Below are positions 24,161-32,864 of a stretch of 50,315 nucleotides of DNA, one piece after another (positions within the stretch are counted from its first letter, which is position 1; each line of letters begins with the position of its first letter). Where the stretch lies: positions 1-50,315 of the forward strand of contig JAOPXN010000102.1 in the NCBI GenBank assembly GCA_025965155.1, given 5' to 3'. The notes beneath the pieces were generated by a model. It saw only the letters and a list, made by a program, of their open reading frames with translations. It made no database searches and had not been told where the DNA came from. The DNA is from Propionibacteriaceae bacterium. GTDB lineage: Bacteria; Actinomycetota; Actinomycetes; Propionibacteriales; Propionibacteriaceae. The translations under genes and the position numbers were made by a program.

Positions 24161-25576
24161 GTGACCCGTGTAGTGATTGTCGGTGGTGGCCCCGGAGGCT
24201 ATGAGGCAGCGCTGGTCGGTAGCCAGCTTGGTGGTGACGTCACCCTGGTCGACAGTGATGGCCTGGGCGGGTCGGCGGTGCTGACCGACTGTGTCCCGTC
24301 GAAGACGCTGATTGCCACTGCAGACGTGATGAGCGAGGTCAAGGGGTCCGCCGAGCTGGGCCTGCGCTTCGGCCCCTCCGGCGAAGGATCGGTCCAGTCC
24401 AATGTCCAGGTCGACCTCGCGGCCGTCAACCGCCGGGTGCTCGAGCTGGCTCGCGCTCAGTCGCAGGACATCGGCGCCCAGCTGGCCAACGTGGGCGTCC
24501 GGGTGATCCACGGTCGCGGCAGGCTGGATGGCCCTGAGCGGGTGGTCGCCACCACCGACGACAGTGAGGAGACCCTGGACGCGGACGTGGTGCTGATCTC
24601 CACCGGTGCTCACGCCCGGATCCTGCCCGAGGCGGTGCCCGATGGTGAACGCATCCTTACCTGGACTCAGGTCTACGGGCTGAACCAGCTCCCCGAGCGG
24701 CTGATCGTGGTCGGCTCCGGAGTCACCGGCGCCGAGTTCGCCAGCGCCTACGACGCGTTGGGCGCCGACGTGGTGCTGGTGTCCTCCCGCGACCGGGTGC
24801 TCCCCGGGGAGGACGCCGACGCGGCCCAGGTGCTGGAGGACGTCTTCACCCGACGCGGGATGACCGTGATGTCGCGGTCCCGGGCGCAGTCGGTGAGTCG
24901 GGACGGCGACCGGGTGACTGTCACGCTGACCGACGGTCGTACTGTCACCGGATCCCACTGCCTGCTGGCGGTCGGGTCCATCCCGAACACCGCCGACCTG
25001 GGCCTGGCCCAGGCTGGAGTCTCCACCGACAGGGGCGGTTTCGTCCAGGTTGACCGGGTCTCGCGGACGTCGGCGCGCGGCGTCTACGCTGCCGGGGACT
25101 GCACCGGGGTGCTGATGCTGGCCTCCGTTGCCGCGATGCAGGGCCGGATCGCCATGTGGCACTCCCTCGGCGACGCGGTGACGCCGCTCAACCTGCGCAA
25201 GGTGTCCTCGAACGTTTTCACCTCTCCCGAGATTGCCACCGTCGGCGCCACGCAGGCTCAGGTCGACGCCGGTGAGGTACGCGCCATCAGCGTCTCGCTG
25301 CCGCTGAAAGGCAACCCGCGGGCCAAGATGCAGGGCATCCGCGACGGTTTCGTCAAGCTGTTCTGCCTGCCCGCGACGGGCATCGTCGTCGGTGGTGTTG
25401 TGGTCTCGCCGCGCGCCAGCGAGCTGATCCACCCGCTCTCGATCGCAGTGGCCGAGCAGATCACGGTCGACCAGCTCGCCGGTGCGTTCACCGTCTACCC
25501 GTCGCTGTCCGGGTCGGTGGCCGAGGCGGCCCGCCGGCTGCACGGTCATAACGTTGACCAGCTCTCACCCCCTTAA
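24161..25576 (+). CDS. lpdA: LpdA-type flavoprotein disulfide reductase-like quinone/NAD(P)H oxidoreductase
   Basis: FAD/NAD(P)-binding protein of 471 residues. The FAD motif VVIVGGGPGGYEAALVG opens the protein, the NAD(P) motif is VVGSGVTGAEFASAYDALG, and GVYAAGDCTGVL follows. In the E3 active-site position it has GGSAVLTDCVPSK, with Ala39 in place of the first redox Cys and only C44 kept, like M. tuberculosis LpdA (Rv3303c). It therefore cannot do the dithiol chemistry of lipoamide dehydrogenase and should not be taken as the E3 for the E1 gene at 15790. GTG 24161 is preferred (GGAAG 10 bases upstream, matching mycobacterial starts); ATG 24152 is the alternative. Confidence 0.88.
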   Translation: MTRVVIVGGGPGGYEAALVGSQLGGDVTLVDSDGLGGSAVLTDCVPSKTLIATADVMSEVKGSAELGLRFGPSGEGSVQSNVQVDLAAVNRRVLELARAQSQDIGAQLANVGVRVIHGRGRLDGPERVVATTDDSEETLDADVVLISTGAHARILPEAVPDGERILTWTQVYGLNQLPERLIVVGSGVTGAEFASAYDALGADVVLVSSRDRVLPGEDADAAQVLEDVFTRRGMTVMSRSRAQSVSRDGDRVTVTLTDGRTVTGSHCLLAVGSIPNTADLGLAQAGVSTDRGGFVQVDRVSRTSARGVYAAGDCTGVLMLASVAAMQGRIAMWHSLGDAVTPLNLRKVSSNVFTSPEIATVGATQAQVDAGEVRAISVSLPLKGNPRAKMQGIRDGFVKLFCLPATGIVVGGVVVSPRASELIHPLSIAVAEQITVDQLAGAFTVYPSLSGSVAEAARRLHGHNVDQLSPP

Positions 25577-25621
25577 CCCGGTCGGCTCGGCTGACGTCGC
25601 CCTCGGGCTGGATCGGCGGAG

Positions 25622-25627
25622 TACGGT
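25622..25627 (+). promoter_or_regulatory. -10-like hexamer TACGGT of the sirtuin gene, leaderless candidate
   Basis: TACGGT lies 7 bases before GTG 25635, and no Shine-Dalgarno sequence is visible. Transcription would be expected to begin at or near the start codon. No clear -35 is seen. Confidence 0.4.
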
Positions 25628-25634
25628 CTGACCT

Positions 25635-26489
25635 GTGCAGGCCTCCCCGCTGACCGGCTCGATGCCGCCGACTGACTTGATCTCAGCTGCCACCGACCTG
25701 CTGCGTGGCCGCCGATGGGTGGCGCTGAGCGGAGCCGGGGCCTCAACCGACTCAGGCATTCCTGACTACCGCGGACCTACGTCGGTCCGAGCAACCCCCA
25801 TGCTGTTCAGCGAGTTCGTGGGGTCACGGGCAGCCCAGCAGCGGTACTGGGCCCGTTCTTATCTCGGCTGGCGCAGGATCGGAACCGCAGCCCCGAACGC
25901 CGGCCACCAGGCCCTGGTCAAGCTGGAGCGGCACGGTCTGCTCGGGGTGATCACCCAGAACGTGGATGGTCTCCATGCCGCGGCGGGCAGCGCCCGGGTG
26001 ATCAACCTGCACGGTGAGATCGCCGCGGTGATCTGTCTGGACTGCGGTGACCGGTCCGACCGGGCGGAGGTCCAGCATCGGTTGGCGCTGCTGAACCCGC
26101 ACCTGAGCGAGGCGCCGCAGCTTGAACATGCCGAACTCAGGCCCGACGGCGATGCGATGGTGGAGCGCTGGGACGACTTCGTGCTGGCGGACTGCCGGCT
26201 GTGCGGCGGCCGGCTCAAGCCGGACGTGGTGTTCTTCGGTGAGTCCGTGCCCAAGCCACGGGTACAGCGGTGCTACTCGCTGGTGGACGAGGCCGAGATA
26301 CTGCTGGTGGTTGGTTCGTCGTTGACGGTGATGTCCGGGCTGAGGTTCGTCCGGTACCAGTGGAAACAGCAGCGGCCGGTGGTCATCATCAACCGCGGTC
26401 AGACCCGCGGCGACGACTTCGCCACTATCAAGATCGACGGTGGCTGCTCCGAGACACTGACGAGCATCCTCCAGCGCTGCCAGCCCTGA
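25635..26489 (+). CDS. NAD-dependent protein deacylase, Sir2 family
   Basis: Sirtuin of 284 residues that removes acyl groups from protein lysines using NAD. Motifs in order: LSGAGASTDSGIPDYRGP (NAD-binding), the catalytic ITQNVDGLHAAAGS with LHGEIAAVIC, two Cys pairs for zinc (CLDCGD and CRLCGG), VVFFGESVP, and VVGSSLTVMSGL. The His of LHG is the expected catalytic base. It could regulate the acyl-CoA enzymes that surround it, since acetyl-CoA metabolism genes are common targets, but that is inference. It converges with the Gly-rich membrane protein with 34 bases between them and no obvious terminator. Confidence 0.92.
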   Translation: MQASPLTGSMPPTDLISAATDLLRGRRWVALSGAGASTDSGIPDYRGPTSVRATPMLFSEFVGSRAAQQRYWARSYLGWRRIGTAAPNAGHQALVKLERHGLLGVITQNVDGLHAAAGSARVINLHGEIAAVICLDCGDRSDRAEVQHRLALLNPHLSEAPQLEHAELRPDGDAMVERWDDFVLADCRLCGGRLKPDVVFFGESVPKPRVQRCYSLVDEAEILLVVGSSLTVMSGLRFVRYQWKQQRPVVIINRGQTRGDDFATIKIDGGCSETLTSILQRCQP

Positions 26490-26523
26490 GGGTGGTGCGC
26501 TGGAGGAGATCCGTACCGGCTGA

Positions 26524-27339
26524 TCAGTCGAAGAGATCGCCGAACATGTCGCCGATGCCGCCGCCGATATCGCCGATGCCCTCGCCTATTCCGCCGAGCA
26601 TGTCGCCCATCCCCTCGCCGAGGCCGCCGATGCCCTCGCCGATGCCGCCGAAGACGTTCCCCATGCCACCGAAGAGGAAGCTACCGATGAGCACACCGGA
26701 AAGCATGTCGCTACCGCTCCAGCGGCTGTAGTAGCCCTGGGCCCACGGTGCGTAGGCTTGGCCGCCCTCCCAGTAGGGAACCCGCTGAGCGCCCACCTGA
26801 ACGGTGCGGATGTAGGGGTCCGCACCTGCCAGCACCCGCTCCGCGTCCGCGGCACAGGCCGGGATGGACCGGGCCGCGCCGCCGGCCGGTGCCCAGTCCA
26901 CGTTCTGGGTGGAGGGTCCGTGAGCGGGGTTGAAGAAGCACGGCGGCCGCTTGGCCGGGAGCGGGGCGCCGGCGATGCGGGACTTGACGCAGGCCACGGC
27001 GTACCGGCCGTCCTCCAAGATCTCGGTGACGTGCTTGATTTCGTCCGGCTTCTTGACCGCATCCAGGGACGTCTTCGAATCTTCGTAGGCGTCGAGGGCT
27101 CGCTGGTAGTCCTGCTGCATGGCCTCGTCCAAAGCATGACCGGCCACATCGGAGTCCAGCCGCTGCAGTTCTTCCCCGAACTTCGTCACGTCTTCGTCGG
27201 CGGCCCGCTTCGATACCGAGAGCTGGTTCTCCAGCTCCAGCTGTTCCGCCTGAGCACGCTGGCGGGAGCTGTGCCGCGCGTACAGCAGCGCGCCGCCCCC
27301 GAGGGCGAAGAGAAATATGAGAACGAACACACCATCCAT
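26524..27339 (-). CDS. membrane-anchored protein with glycine-rich repetitive C-terminus, unknown function
   Basis: I do not recognise a characterised homologue. From ATG 27339 it is 271 residues: a transmembrane helix at about 3-20 (VFVLIFLFALGGGALLYA), an Ala/Glu/Arg-rich probable coiled coil (about 25-110), a central Cys-containing segment with NPAHGPSTQNVDWAP, and a C-terminal 45 or so residues of repeating Gly-Ile/Met/Leu-Gly-Glu/Asp units ending in FGDLFD. It probably faces outward or inward from the membrane as a single-pass protein. A longer reading to 27444 adds an Arg-rich stretch without a ribosome site and is rejected. Confidence 0.7.
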   Translation of the reverse strand: MDGVFVLIFLFALGGGALLYARHSSRQRAQAEQLELENQLSVSKRAADEDVTKFGEELQRLDSDVAGHALDEAMQQDYQRALDAYEDSKTSLDAVKKPDEIKHVTEILEDGRYAVACVKSRIAGAPLPAKRPPCFFNPAHGPSTQNVDWAPAGGAARSIPACAADAERVLAGADPYIRTVQVGAQRVPYWEGGQAYAPWAQGYYSRWSGSDMLSGVLIGSFLFGGMGNVFGGIGEGIGGLGEGMGDMLGGIGEGIGDIGGGIGDMFGDLFD

Positions 27340-27422
27340 ATCGCCCAGTGTGCCTCGCCCTCGAAACGACCGGGTGGTCGCGGTGCAGTTCTTAGACCTT
27401 TTTTGGCTCTGCCGGCTGGGTC

Positions 27423-29192
27423 TCAGGCATCGAGGATCTCGCACAGGGTGGAGCCGCTGGTCACCGTGGCACCCACCTCGGCGGTCAGCCCGGTCACCGT
27501 ACCGCCCCGGTGGGCGGTCAGCGGCTGTTCCATCTTCATGGCTTCCAGCACCACGATCAGGTCGCCCGCAGCCACCACATCACCGTCGGCCACCGCCACC
27601 TTGACGATGGTTCCCTGCATCGGCGAGGTGAGCGCATTGCCCGATGGGGCCTTTGCGTTGCTGCCGCTGCCGCCGCGTCGGGCCGGCTTCTTCGCCTTGG
27701 CGGCGGGGCCGGCGCCGTTCATCGCCCCCAGGCCGGCCGGGACGACGACCTCGATCCGCTTGCCGTTGACCTCGACGACGACCTTCGACTTCTCCACCGG
27801 CTCGGGCGCTGCGCCGACCGGACCGTCGTACGGGGGGATCGTGCCGGTGAACTCGGTTTCGATCCAGCGGGTGTGGACGCCGAAGTGGCCGTCCGGCGAC
27901 GTGAACGCTGGATCGTCCAGCACGGCCCGGTGGAACGGCACCACAGTCGGCATCCCCTCGATGACGAACTCGGCCAGCGCCCGCCGGGACCGGGCCAGGG
28001 CCTGCTCGCGGTCGGCCCCGGTCACGATGATCTTCGCGACCAGCGAGTCGAAGCTGCCGGGAACTGTCATCCCGGCGAGGTAGCCCTCGTCGACCCGGAC
28101 GCCGGGGCCGGCTGGCGGCCGCCACGCGGTCAGAGTGCCGGGGGCTGGCATGAAGTTGCGGCCCGCGTCCTCGGCGTTGATCCGGAACTCGATCGAGTGG
28201 CCCGTGACTACCGGATCGTCGTACCCCAGTGCCTCGCCGTCGGCGATCCGGAACATCTCCCGAACCAGGTCTAGCCGGGTCACCTCTTCAGAGACCGGGT
28301 GCTCCACCTGAAGCCGCGTGTTCACCTCGAGGAAGGAGATGGTGCCGTCCTGGCCGACCAGGAACTCGCAGGTACCGGCGCCGACGTAGCCGGCCTCTTT
28401 CAGGATCGCCTTGGAGGAGCTGTAGAGGCGGTCGATCTGGTCGGGCGTCAGGTCCGGCGCCGGCGCCTCCTCGACCAGCTTCTGGTGTCTGCGCTGCAGC
28501 GAGCAGTCGCGGGTGGAGACGACCACGACGTTGCCGTGGCTGTCGGCCAGGCACTGGGTCTCGACGTGCCGCGGCCTGTCGAGGTAGCGCTCGACGAAGC
28601 ACTCGCCGCGGCCGAACGCGGTGACCGCCTCGCGGGTCGCGGAGTCGAACAGGTGCGGGATCTCGCTCAGCTCGCGGGCCACCTTGAGGCCGCGGCCGCC
28701 GCCTCCGAATGCGGCTTTGATGGCGATCGGCAGCCCGTGCTGCTCAGCAAAGGCCACTACCTCGGCCGCATCAGCGACCGGGTCGGCCGTACCGGGCACC
28801 AGCGGCGCCCCCACCTTCTGAGCGATGTGGCGGGCCTGCACCTTGTCCCCGAGGCTGACGATGGCCGCGGGCGGGGGGCCGATCCAAACCAGCCCGGCGT
28901 CCAGGACCGCCTGCGCGAACGAGGCGTTCTCGGCCAGGAAGCCGTAGCCGGGGTGCACCGCGTCGGCACCACTCCTGGCGGCGACGTCGAGGATCTTGGC
29001 AATATCGAGGTAGGTCTCAGCCGGGGTCGCGCCGCCCAGGGCGTACGCCTCATCCGCGAGCTGGACGAACAGACCGTCGGCGTCAGGATCGGCGTAGACG
29101 GCCACGCTGACCAGTCCGGCGTCGGCGGCCGCCCGGATCACCCGGACTGCGATCTCGCCACGATTCGCGACCAGCACCTTGCTGATTCCCAC
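27423..29192 (-). CDS. accA3: acyl-CoA carboxylase alpha subunit (biotin carboxylase + biotin carrier domains)
   Basis: 589-residue AccA of the actinobacterial acyl-CoA carboxylases. The biotin carboxylase part (about 1-450) starts [18 protein letters not shown] and contains the ATP-grasp [24 protein letters not shown] and [16 protein letters not shown] linker leads to the carrier domain with the biotinylated lysine K553 in [10 protein letters not shown]. It carboxylates biotin and passes CO2 to AccD subunits. AccD5/AccE5 (43.5-45.3 kb), the beta subunit at 34031 and BirA (45371) in this window are likely partners. GTG 29192 is chosen for the GGGAGGA just upstream. The 140 bases before it hold no gene. 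Confidence 0.93.
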   Translation of the reverse strand: MGISKVLVANRGEIAVRVIRAAADAGLVSVAVYADPDADGLFVQLADEAYALGGATPAETYLDIAKILDVAARSGADAVHPGYGFLAENASFAQAVLDAGLVWIGPPPAAIVSLGDKVQARHIAQKVGAPLVPGTADPVADAAEVVAFAEQHGLPIAIKAAFGGGGRGLKVARELSEIPHLFDSATREAVTAFGRGECFVERYLDRPRHVETQCLADSHGNVVVVSTRDCSLQRRHQKLVEEAPAPDLTPDQIDRLYSSSKAILKEAGYVGAGTCEFLVGQDGTISFLEVNTRLQVEHPVSEEVTRLDLVREMFRIADGEALGYDDPVVTGHSIEFRINAEDAGRNFMPAPGTLTAWRPPAGPGVRVDEGYLAGMTVPGSFDSLVAKIIVTGADREQALARSRRALAEFVIEGMPTVVPFHRAVLDDPAFTSPDGHFGVHTRWIETEFTGTIPPYDGPVGAAPEPVEKSKVVVEVNGKRIEVVVPAGLGAMNGAGPAAKAKKPARRGGSGSNAKAPSGNALTSPMQGTIVKVAVADGDVVAAGDLIVVLEAMKMEQPLTAHRGGTVTGLTAEVGATVTSGSTLCEILDA

Positions 29193-29332
29193 TGTTCCTC
29201 CCAAGCCCTGCGCGGTAGACCTTCGGCGCTGAAGTGCACCACGTCCGGAGTCTAGAGGTTGCGGCGGTCGGGCGTCCTGCAGGCTCGGCGGGGCCCGTGG
29301 TTCCTGCCAAGTCGCCCAGGGTGAAGGGTCAC

Positions 29333-30199
29333 TCAGTGCCCGCGGTGGTGCAGCTGGGGCGACGTGGTGAAGGTGAGCCGGTCACCCGGGCGGGCCTGGG
29401 CGGCGTGGTCGCAGGCGCGTTCGGTCAGCACCGCGATCACCGGGTAGCCGCCGGTGACCGGATGGTCGGGGCCGAAGACAATCGGCTGGCCCGATGCCGG
29501 AACCTGGATCGCTCCGCGCAGCAGCCCCTCCGAGGGAAGCTCGTCGGTGATCCTGCGTTCCAGGGAAGGTCCGTTGAGCCGCAGCGCGACCCGGTCGGAG
29601 TCGCTGGTGACGGTCCAGGTGCTCGCCAGCAGCGCCTGCCAGGCCGAGTCGGTGAACCAGTCCCGACGCGGGCCCGGACTGACCTGGAGCCGGGTACGGG
29701 GCGGCAGCGACGGTGCGAACTCCACCCCGGAAACCGGTCTGTCCGACTCTTTGACGCCGATCCGCTGTCCTTTCACCAGTGCGGGCGGGCCGATCCTGGA
29801 CAGCGTGTCGGTCGATCGGCTGCCCAGCACCGGTTCCACGTCCAGCCCGCCGCGCACGACCAGATACGTCCGCAGCCCGGCAGGCGGAGTGCGTACGGTC
29901 AGCCGGTCGGCGGCGGCGAGATGGATCACGGTGTGGGAGGCGGTGGGGATGTCATTCACCCAGATCTCGGTCGGAGCGCCGGTGACGGCAACCCAGGTCG
30001 CGGTGTCGGTGCTGACCTGAAGACCGCCGAGGACCGTCTCGATCCCGGCCGCGTCCTCACGGTTGCCGACCAGCCGGTTCGCCAGGGTCAGGGCGTACCG
30101 GTCGGCGGCGCCGGATCGAGGCACCCCCAGGTGCGACTGGTGCGGCCGACCCAGGTCCTGGATCAGCGACAAGGGCCCGGGGTTGACGACGGTGATCAT
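29333..30199 (-). CDS. pxpC: 5-oxoprolinase subunit C (biotin-dependent carboxyltransferase-like)
   Basis: 288-residue PxpC/KipA-like protein, the third subunit of the prokaryotic ATP-dependent 5-oxoprolinase. It starts [20 protein letters not shown], a strong family signature, and continues with [33 protein letters not shown] and [17 protein letters not shown]. It acts with PxpA and PxpB to hydrolyse 5-oxoproline to glutamate. It overlaps pxpB by ATGA. The length is typical (about 290-310). Confidence 0.9.
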   Translation of the reverse strand: MITVVNPGPLSLIQDLGRPHQSHLGVPRSGAADRYALTLANRLVGNREDAAGIETVLGGLQVSTDTATWVAVTGAPTEIWVNDIPTASHTVIHLAAADRLTVRTPPAGLRTYLVVRGGLDVEPVLGSRSTDTLSRIGPPALVKGQRIGVKESDRPVSGVEFAPSLPPRTRLQVSPGPRRDWFTDSAWQALLASTWTVTSDSDRVALRLNGPSLERRITDELPSEGLLRGAIQVPASGQPIVFGPDHPVTGGYPVIAVLTERACDHAAQARPGDRLTFTTSPQLHHRGH

Positions 30200-30912
30200 C
30201 GTGGTCCCGGTCGGGGCTCGGCAGCGGCCTCGCCAGCGTCCGATGGACCCTTCTCAGCGTCGACGAACTGGACCCGGGTGCCGGGGGAAAGCAGCGCCGG
30301 AGGTTCCCGATCGGTGTCCCACAGGACCAGGTCCGTACGTCCGATCAGCTGCCAGCCGCCCGGGCCCTCCCGGGGATAGACACCGGAGAACGGCCCGGCC
30401 AGCCCGACAGTGCCGGCCGGGACCCGGGTCCGCGGCGACGAGCGTCGCGGCACCTCGGGAAGCGCGCCGTCGCCCAACAGGTACCCGAAGCCGGGCGCGA
30501 AGCCGCAGAACGCAACGGTCCAGAGCTGACCGATGTGGGCGGCGACCAGCTGGTCCGGGCTGAGGCCGAGGATTCCGGCCGCATCGTCCAGGTCGTCCCC
30601 GTCGTAGTGCACGGGGATGGTGACCGAGGCGTGGTCGGTCCGGCGCTCTGGGTCGGCGGACGCGGTCAGCACAGTCTTGGCGCTCGCCGGCCCCAGCGGC
30701 CGATCCAGGATCAGCAGGACCGTCCGGGCTCCCGGGACCAGTTCGCTCACCTCCGGGGGAACTGAGTGAGTGAGCGCGGCCAGCAGGCGCTGGGTGTCCT
30801 GCAGGTCGGCGCATTCGACCAGCACCCCTTGGTCGCCGTAGGGCAGCAGCCGTCGGCCCGTTCCTCCGCCCGTCCCTGCCATCTCGCTGTTCAACACCTC
30901 GTTGTTCGACAT
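30196..30912 (-). CDS. pxpB: 5-oxoprolinase subunit B
   Basis: 238-residue PxpB/KipI-like subunit. It has LLPYGDQGVLVE near the start, IPVHYDGDDLDDAAGILGLS, the hallmark FCGFAPGFGYLLGD, and PRTRVPAGTVGLAG. ATG 30912 is four bases after the pxpA stop; a reading from 30948 would overlap pxpA. It forms the ATP-using part of 5-oxoprolinase with PxpC, to which it is coupled by an ATGA overlap. Confidence 0.9.
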   Translation of the reverse strand: MSNNEVLNSEMAGTGGGTGRRLLPYGDQGVLVECADLQDTQRLLAALTHSVPPEVSELVPGARTVLLILDRPLGPASAKTVLTASADPERRTDHASVTIPVHYDGDDLDDAAGILGLSPDQLVAAHIGQLWTVAFCGFAPGFGYLLGDGALPEVPRRSSPRTRVPAGTVGLAGPFSGVYPREGPGGWQLIGRTDLVLWDTDREPPALLSPGTRVQFVDAEKGPSDAGEAAAEPRPGPR

Positions 30913-30916
30913 GGCG

Positions 30917-31642
30917 CTACTCGCTGGTGAACGGTGCGATGGTGACATCGGCGTTGGTCAGGGCCGCGCGGACCACGGTGGCCATCTGGACCGCGCCGGG
31001 GGAGTCTCCGTGAGTGCAGAAGGAGTCTGCGCGGTGGCTCCGGGCTGCCTCGACCGCGCGCTGCGCGGCCACCTGCGGGTCGTGGATCAAGGCGTCGGGC
31101 TGGCGTCTGTCGACGAGCCTCCCATCGGCGGTGTAGTTACGGTCGATGAAGTACTCGGTGACGGTCCTGAGGCCGCGCTCCGCCGCGATGGAGAGGAAGG
31201 CGGAGCCGGGAAGTCCGAGGACCGGCAGGTCGGGGTCGTACGCAAGCACGGCGTCCACCAGCGCGTGGGCCTGGCCCTCGTGGTCCACGACGGTGTTGTA
31301 GAGCGCGCCGTGTGGCTTGAGGTAGCTGACCCGGCCGTGCTCCGCCCGCGCCAGACCGGCCAGCGCACCGATCTGGTAGATCACGTCGGCCGCCAGGTCC
31401 GCAGCGGAGATGTCGATGAAGCGTCGCCCGAAGCCGGCGAGGTCCCGGTAGCCCACCTGGGCGCCGATCCGGACACCGGCGTCGATAGCGGCCCGGCAGG
31501 TGGCTCGGATCGCCGTTGGGTCGCCGGCGTGGAACCCGCAGGCGACATTGGCGCTGGTGATCAGCTCGACCATGGCGAGGTCGTCGCCGAGGGTCCAGCG
31601 ACCGAACGACTCGCCCAGATCGGCGTTGAGGTCGATGGACAT
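30917..31642 (-). CDS. pxpA: 5-oxoprolinase subunit A (LamB/YcsF family)
   Basis: 241-residue PxpA with the family signatures [43 protein letters not shown] and [12 protein letters not shown], and a C-terminal [13 protein letters not shown]. It is the first gene of a pxpA-pxpB-pxpC operon that recovers glutamate from 5-oxoproline. ATG 31642 is chosen because the protein begins in the conserved motif. A longer reading to 32329 would run across the intergenic inverted repeat and antisense to the DinB gene. The upstream gap (186 bp) carries a long inverted repeat. Confidence 0.93.
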   Translation of the reverse strand: MSIDLNADLGESFGRWTLGDDLAMVELITSANVACGFHAGDPTAIRATCRAAIDAGVRIGAQVGYRDLAGFGRRFIDISAADLAADVIYQIGALAGLARAEHGRVSYLKPHGALYNTVVDHEGQAHALVDAVLAYDPDLPVLGLPGSAFLSIAAERGLRTVTEYFIDRNYTADGRLVDRRQPDALIHDPQVAAQRAVEAARSHRADSFCTHGDSPGAVQMATVVRAALTNADVTIAPFTSE

Positions 31643-31693
31643 GTCTTGATTTTCCCGTATGCCGTGGACTCTGGTCAGGCGACCCTGGCGACC

Positions 31694-31783
31694 GTCCAGA
31701 AATGTGCCACTCATCGGCGGGCGGCTGGAACAGCCAGGCGTAGCTGCCGGGCCGACACGTCGACGACTGTCACATTTCTGGAC
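31694..31783. repeat. inverted-repeat element between pxpA and the DinB gene
   Basis: Perfect 13-base arms GTCCAGAAATGTG (31694-31706) and their complement (31771-31783) flank 64 bases, and similarity continues imperfectly inward for about 15 more bases. A small inner hairpin GGCTG-GAA-CAGCC is at 31723-31735. It sits between divergent genes, so it is not a terminator. It could be a MITE-like remnant or a regulator site. Confidence 0.7.
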
Positions 31784-31816
31784 CCCCGGAGGATGCCTGG
31801 CGAAGGCTCGGCGCAC

Positions 31817-31822
31817 TAGGCT
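31817..31822 (+). promoter_or_regulatory. -10-like hexamer TAGGCT of the DinB gene, leaderless candidate
   Basis: TAGGCT lies 6 bases before GTG 31829, with no Shine-Dalgarno sequence in between. It lies 33 bases beyond the inverted-repeat element. Confidence 0.4.
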
Positions 31823-31828
31823 GGGCGG

Positions 31829-32362
31829 GTGCAACCGACTCCTGACACCAAGGACTGGACCTGGACGCTGACCCAGCGCTGTGAGGAGTGCGGACTTACT
31901 GCCGGCCAGGTCGATATCGCCGAGATCCCCGACAAGGCGGAGGCCGCTGCGGCGGAGTGGGTGCAGATCCTCACGTCTAGCCCCGCGGTTGCGGCTCGCC
32001 CGTACCCCGACGTCTGGTCGCCACTGGAGTACGGCGCCCACGTACGCGACGTCTACCGGCTGTTCGATGCCCGGCTCGCCTTGATGCTGGTCGAGGACTA
32101 TCCGACGTTCGAGAACTGGGACCAGGACGAGACGGCGATCAGCGAGCAGTACATCGAGTCCGACCCGGACCAGGTCGCAGCGGAGCTGGCGGCGGCGGCA
32201 GAGTCGTTCGTGACCCGGCTGCGTTCGCTCAGCCCGGCCCAGCTGGAGCGCCGCGGACGCCGGTCCGACGGCGCCGAGTTCACGGTAACCACCTTCGCGC
32301 AGTACTTCCTGCACGACGTCGTGCACCACCTCTGGGACGTCACCGGCCAGCAGGAGATCTGA
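31829..32362 (+). CDS. DinB-family (DinB_2-like) metal-binding protein
   Basis: 177-residue four-helix-bundle type protein. It opens [17 protein letters not shown], which is common in actinobacterial DinB members, then [20 protein letters not shown] and, near the end, [15 protein letters not shown]. The His residues in EYGAH and HDVVHH are the expected metal ligands. Relatives are thiol-dependent transferases, some using mycothiol; the substrate here is unknown. GTG 31829 is the start. It converges with the MerR gene with 20 bases between them. Confidence 0.82.
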   Translation: MQPTPDTKDWTWTLTQRCEECGLTAGQVDIAEIPDKAEAAAAEWVQILTSSPAVAARPYPDVWSPLEYGAHVRDVYRLFDARLALMLVEDYPTFENWDQDETAISEQYIESDPDQVAAELAAAAESFVTRLRSLSPAQLERRGRRSDGAEFTVTTFAQYFLHDVVHHLWDVTGQQEI

Positions 32363-32382
32363 GCTAGGGTCTGCCGGATCGG

Positions 32383-32766
32383 TCAGAGACCGAGGCCGGC
32401 CAGATCGTCGCGGCAGCGCCGCTCCAGTTCATCCAGCTCGGCTAACGCCTCGTCCAGGTCACGGCGTTTCTCCAGCAGGTGGTCGCGCCGGGTCTGGATG
32501 TCGGCGATCAGGAACTCCAGCTGGCCAGCCTCGCCGGGTGGGTTGTCGTACATATTGATCACATGGGCGATCTCGTCGAGTGCAAACCCGAGCCGTTTGC
32601 CGCGGAGGATCAGCTGCAACCGCACCCGGTCTCGGGCATGGAAGATCCGCGTCGTGCCCTGGCGCTCCGGCGTGAGCAGGCCTTTGTCCTCGTAGAACCG
32701 GATCGTCCGCAGGGTCGTGTCGAAGTCCGAGGCGAGCTCGCCGATGGTCCAGGTGGGTGGTCTCAT
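32383..32766 (-). CDS. MerR-family transcriptional regulator (LiuR-like position)
   Basis: 127-residue regulator with the MerR winged-helix start [20 protein letters not shown], then [20 protein letters not shown], followed by a coiled-coil dimerisation helix ([20 protein letters not shown]). No metal-binding Cys set is visible. ATG 32766 is chosen for GGAGAGAG just upstream. It is divergent from an acyl-CoA dehydrogenase/carboxyltransferase pair, the layout of LiuR controlling branched-chain amino-acid catabolism in proteobacteria. A palindrome in the shared promoter is its probable site. Confidence 0.85.
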   Translation of the reverse strand: MRPPTWTIGELASDFDTTLRTIRFYEDKGLLTPERQGTTRIFHARDRVRLQLILRGKRLGFALDEIAHVINMYDNPPGEAGQLEFLIADIQTRRDHLLEKRRDLDEALAELDELERRCRDDLAGLGL

Positions 32767-32812
32767 GCGCTCTCTCCGGGGGGCGGAAGCACTGTCATAG
32801 ATCATCTTACCT

Positions 32813-32826
32813 TTACGTCAACGTAA
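32813..32826. promoter_or_regulatory. palindromic operator, probable MerR (LiuR-like) site
   Basis: TTACGTCAACGTAA has 6-base arms and a 2-base centre, and flanking ACC/GGT extends the symmetry with one extra base. On the - strand TTGACG (32823-32818) and TATGAC, 16 bases apart, form a plausible promoter of the regulator, so the site overlaps its -35 region. LiuR sites also contain ACGT half-sites. Confidence 0.6.
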
Positions 32827-32864
32827 GGTACGGTGGTGAGGTCGATGATGACGGGAGTACGGGG

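Noticed and set aside
23726-25549. 607-residue open frame on the - strand opposite lpdA
   Set aside because: It is antisense to lpdA and runs through the divergent promoter region. Composition is typical of a high-GC shadow.
24161-25576. lpdA as the E3 subunit for the lysine-operon E1
   Set aside because: The first active-site cysteine is Ala39, so lipoamide dehydrogenase chemistry is not possible.
27367-27380. Hairpin CGACC-GGGT-GGTCG after accA3 as a terminator
   Set aside because: It is only a 5-bp stem followed by TTTCG on the relevant strand, too weak to claim. The T-run at about 27400 is on the other side and strand.
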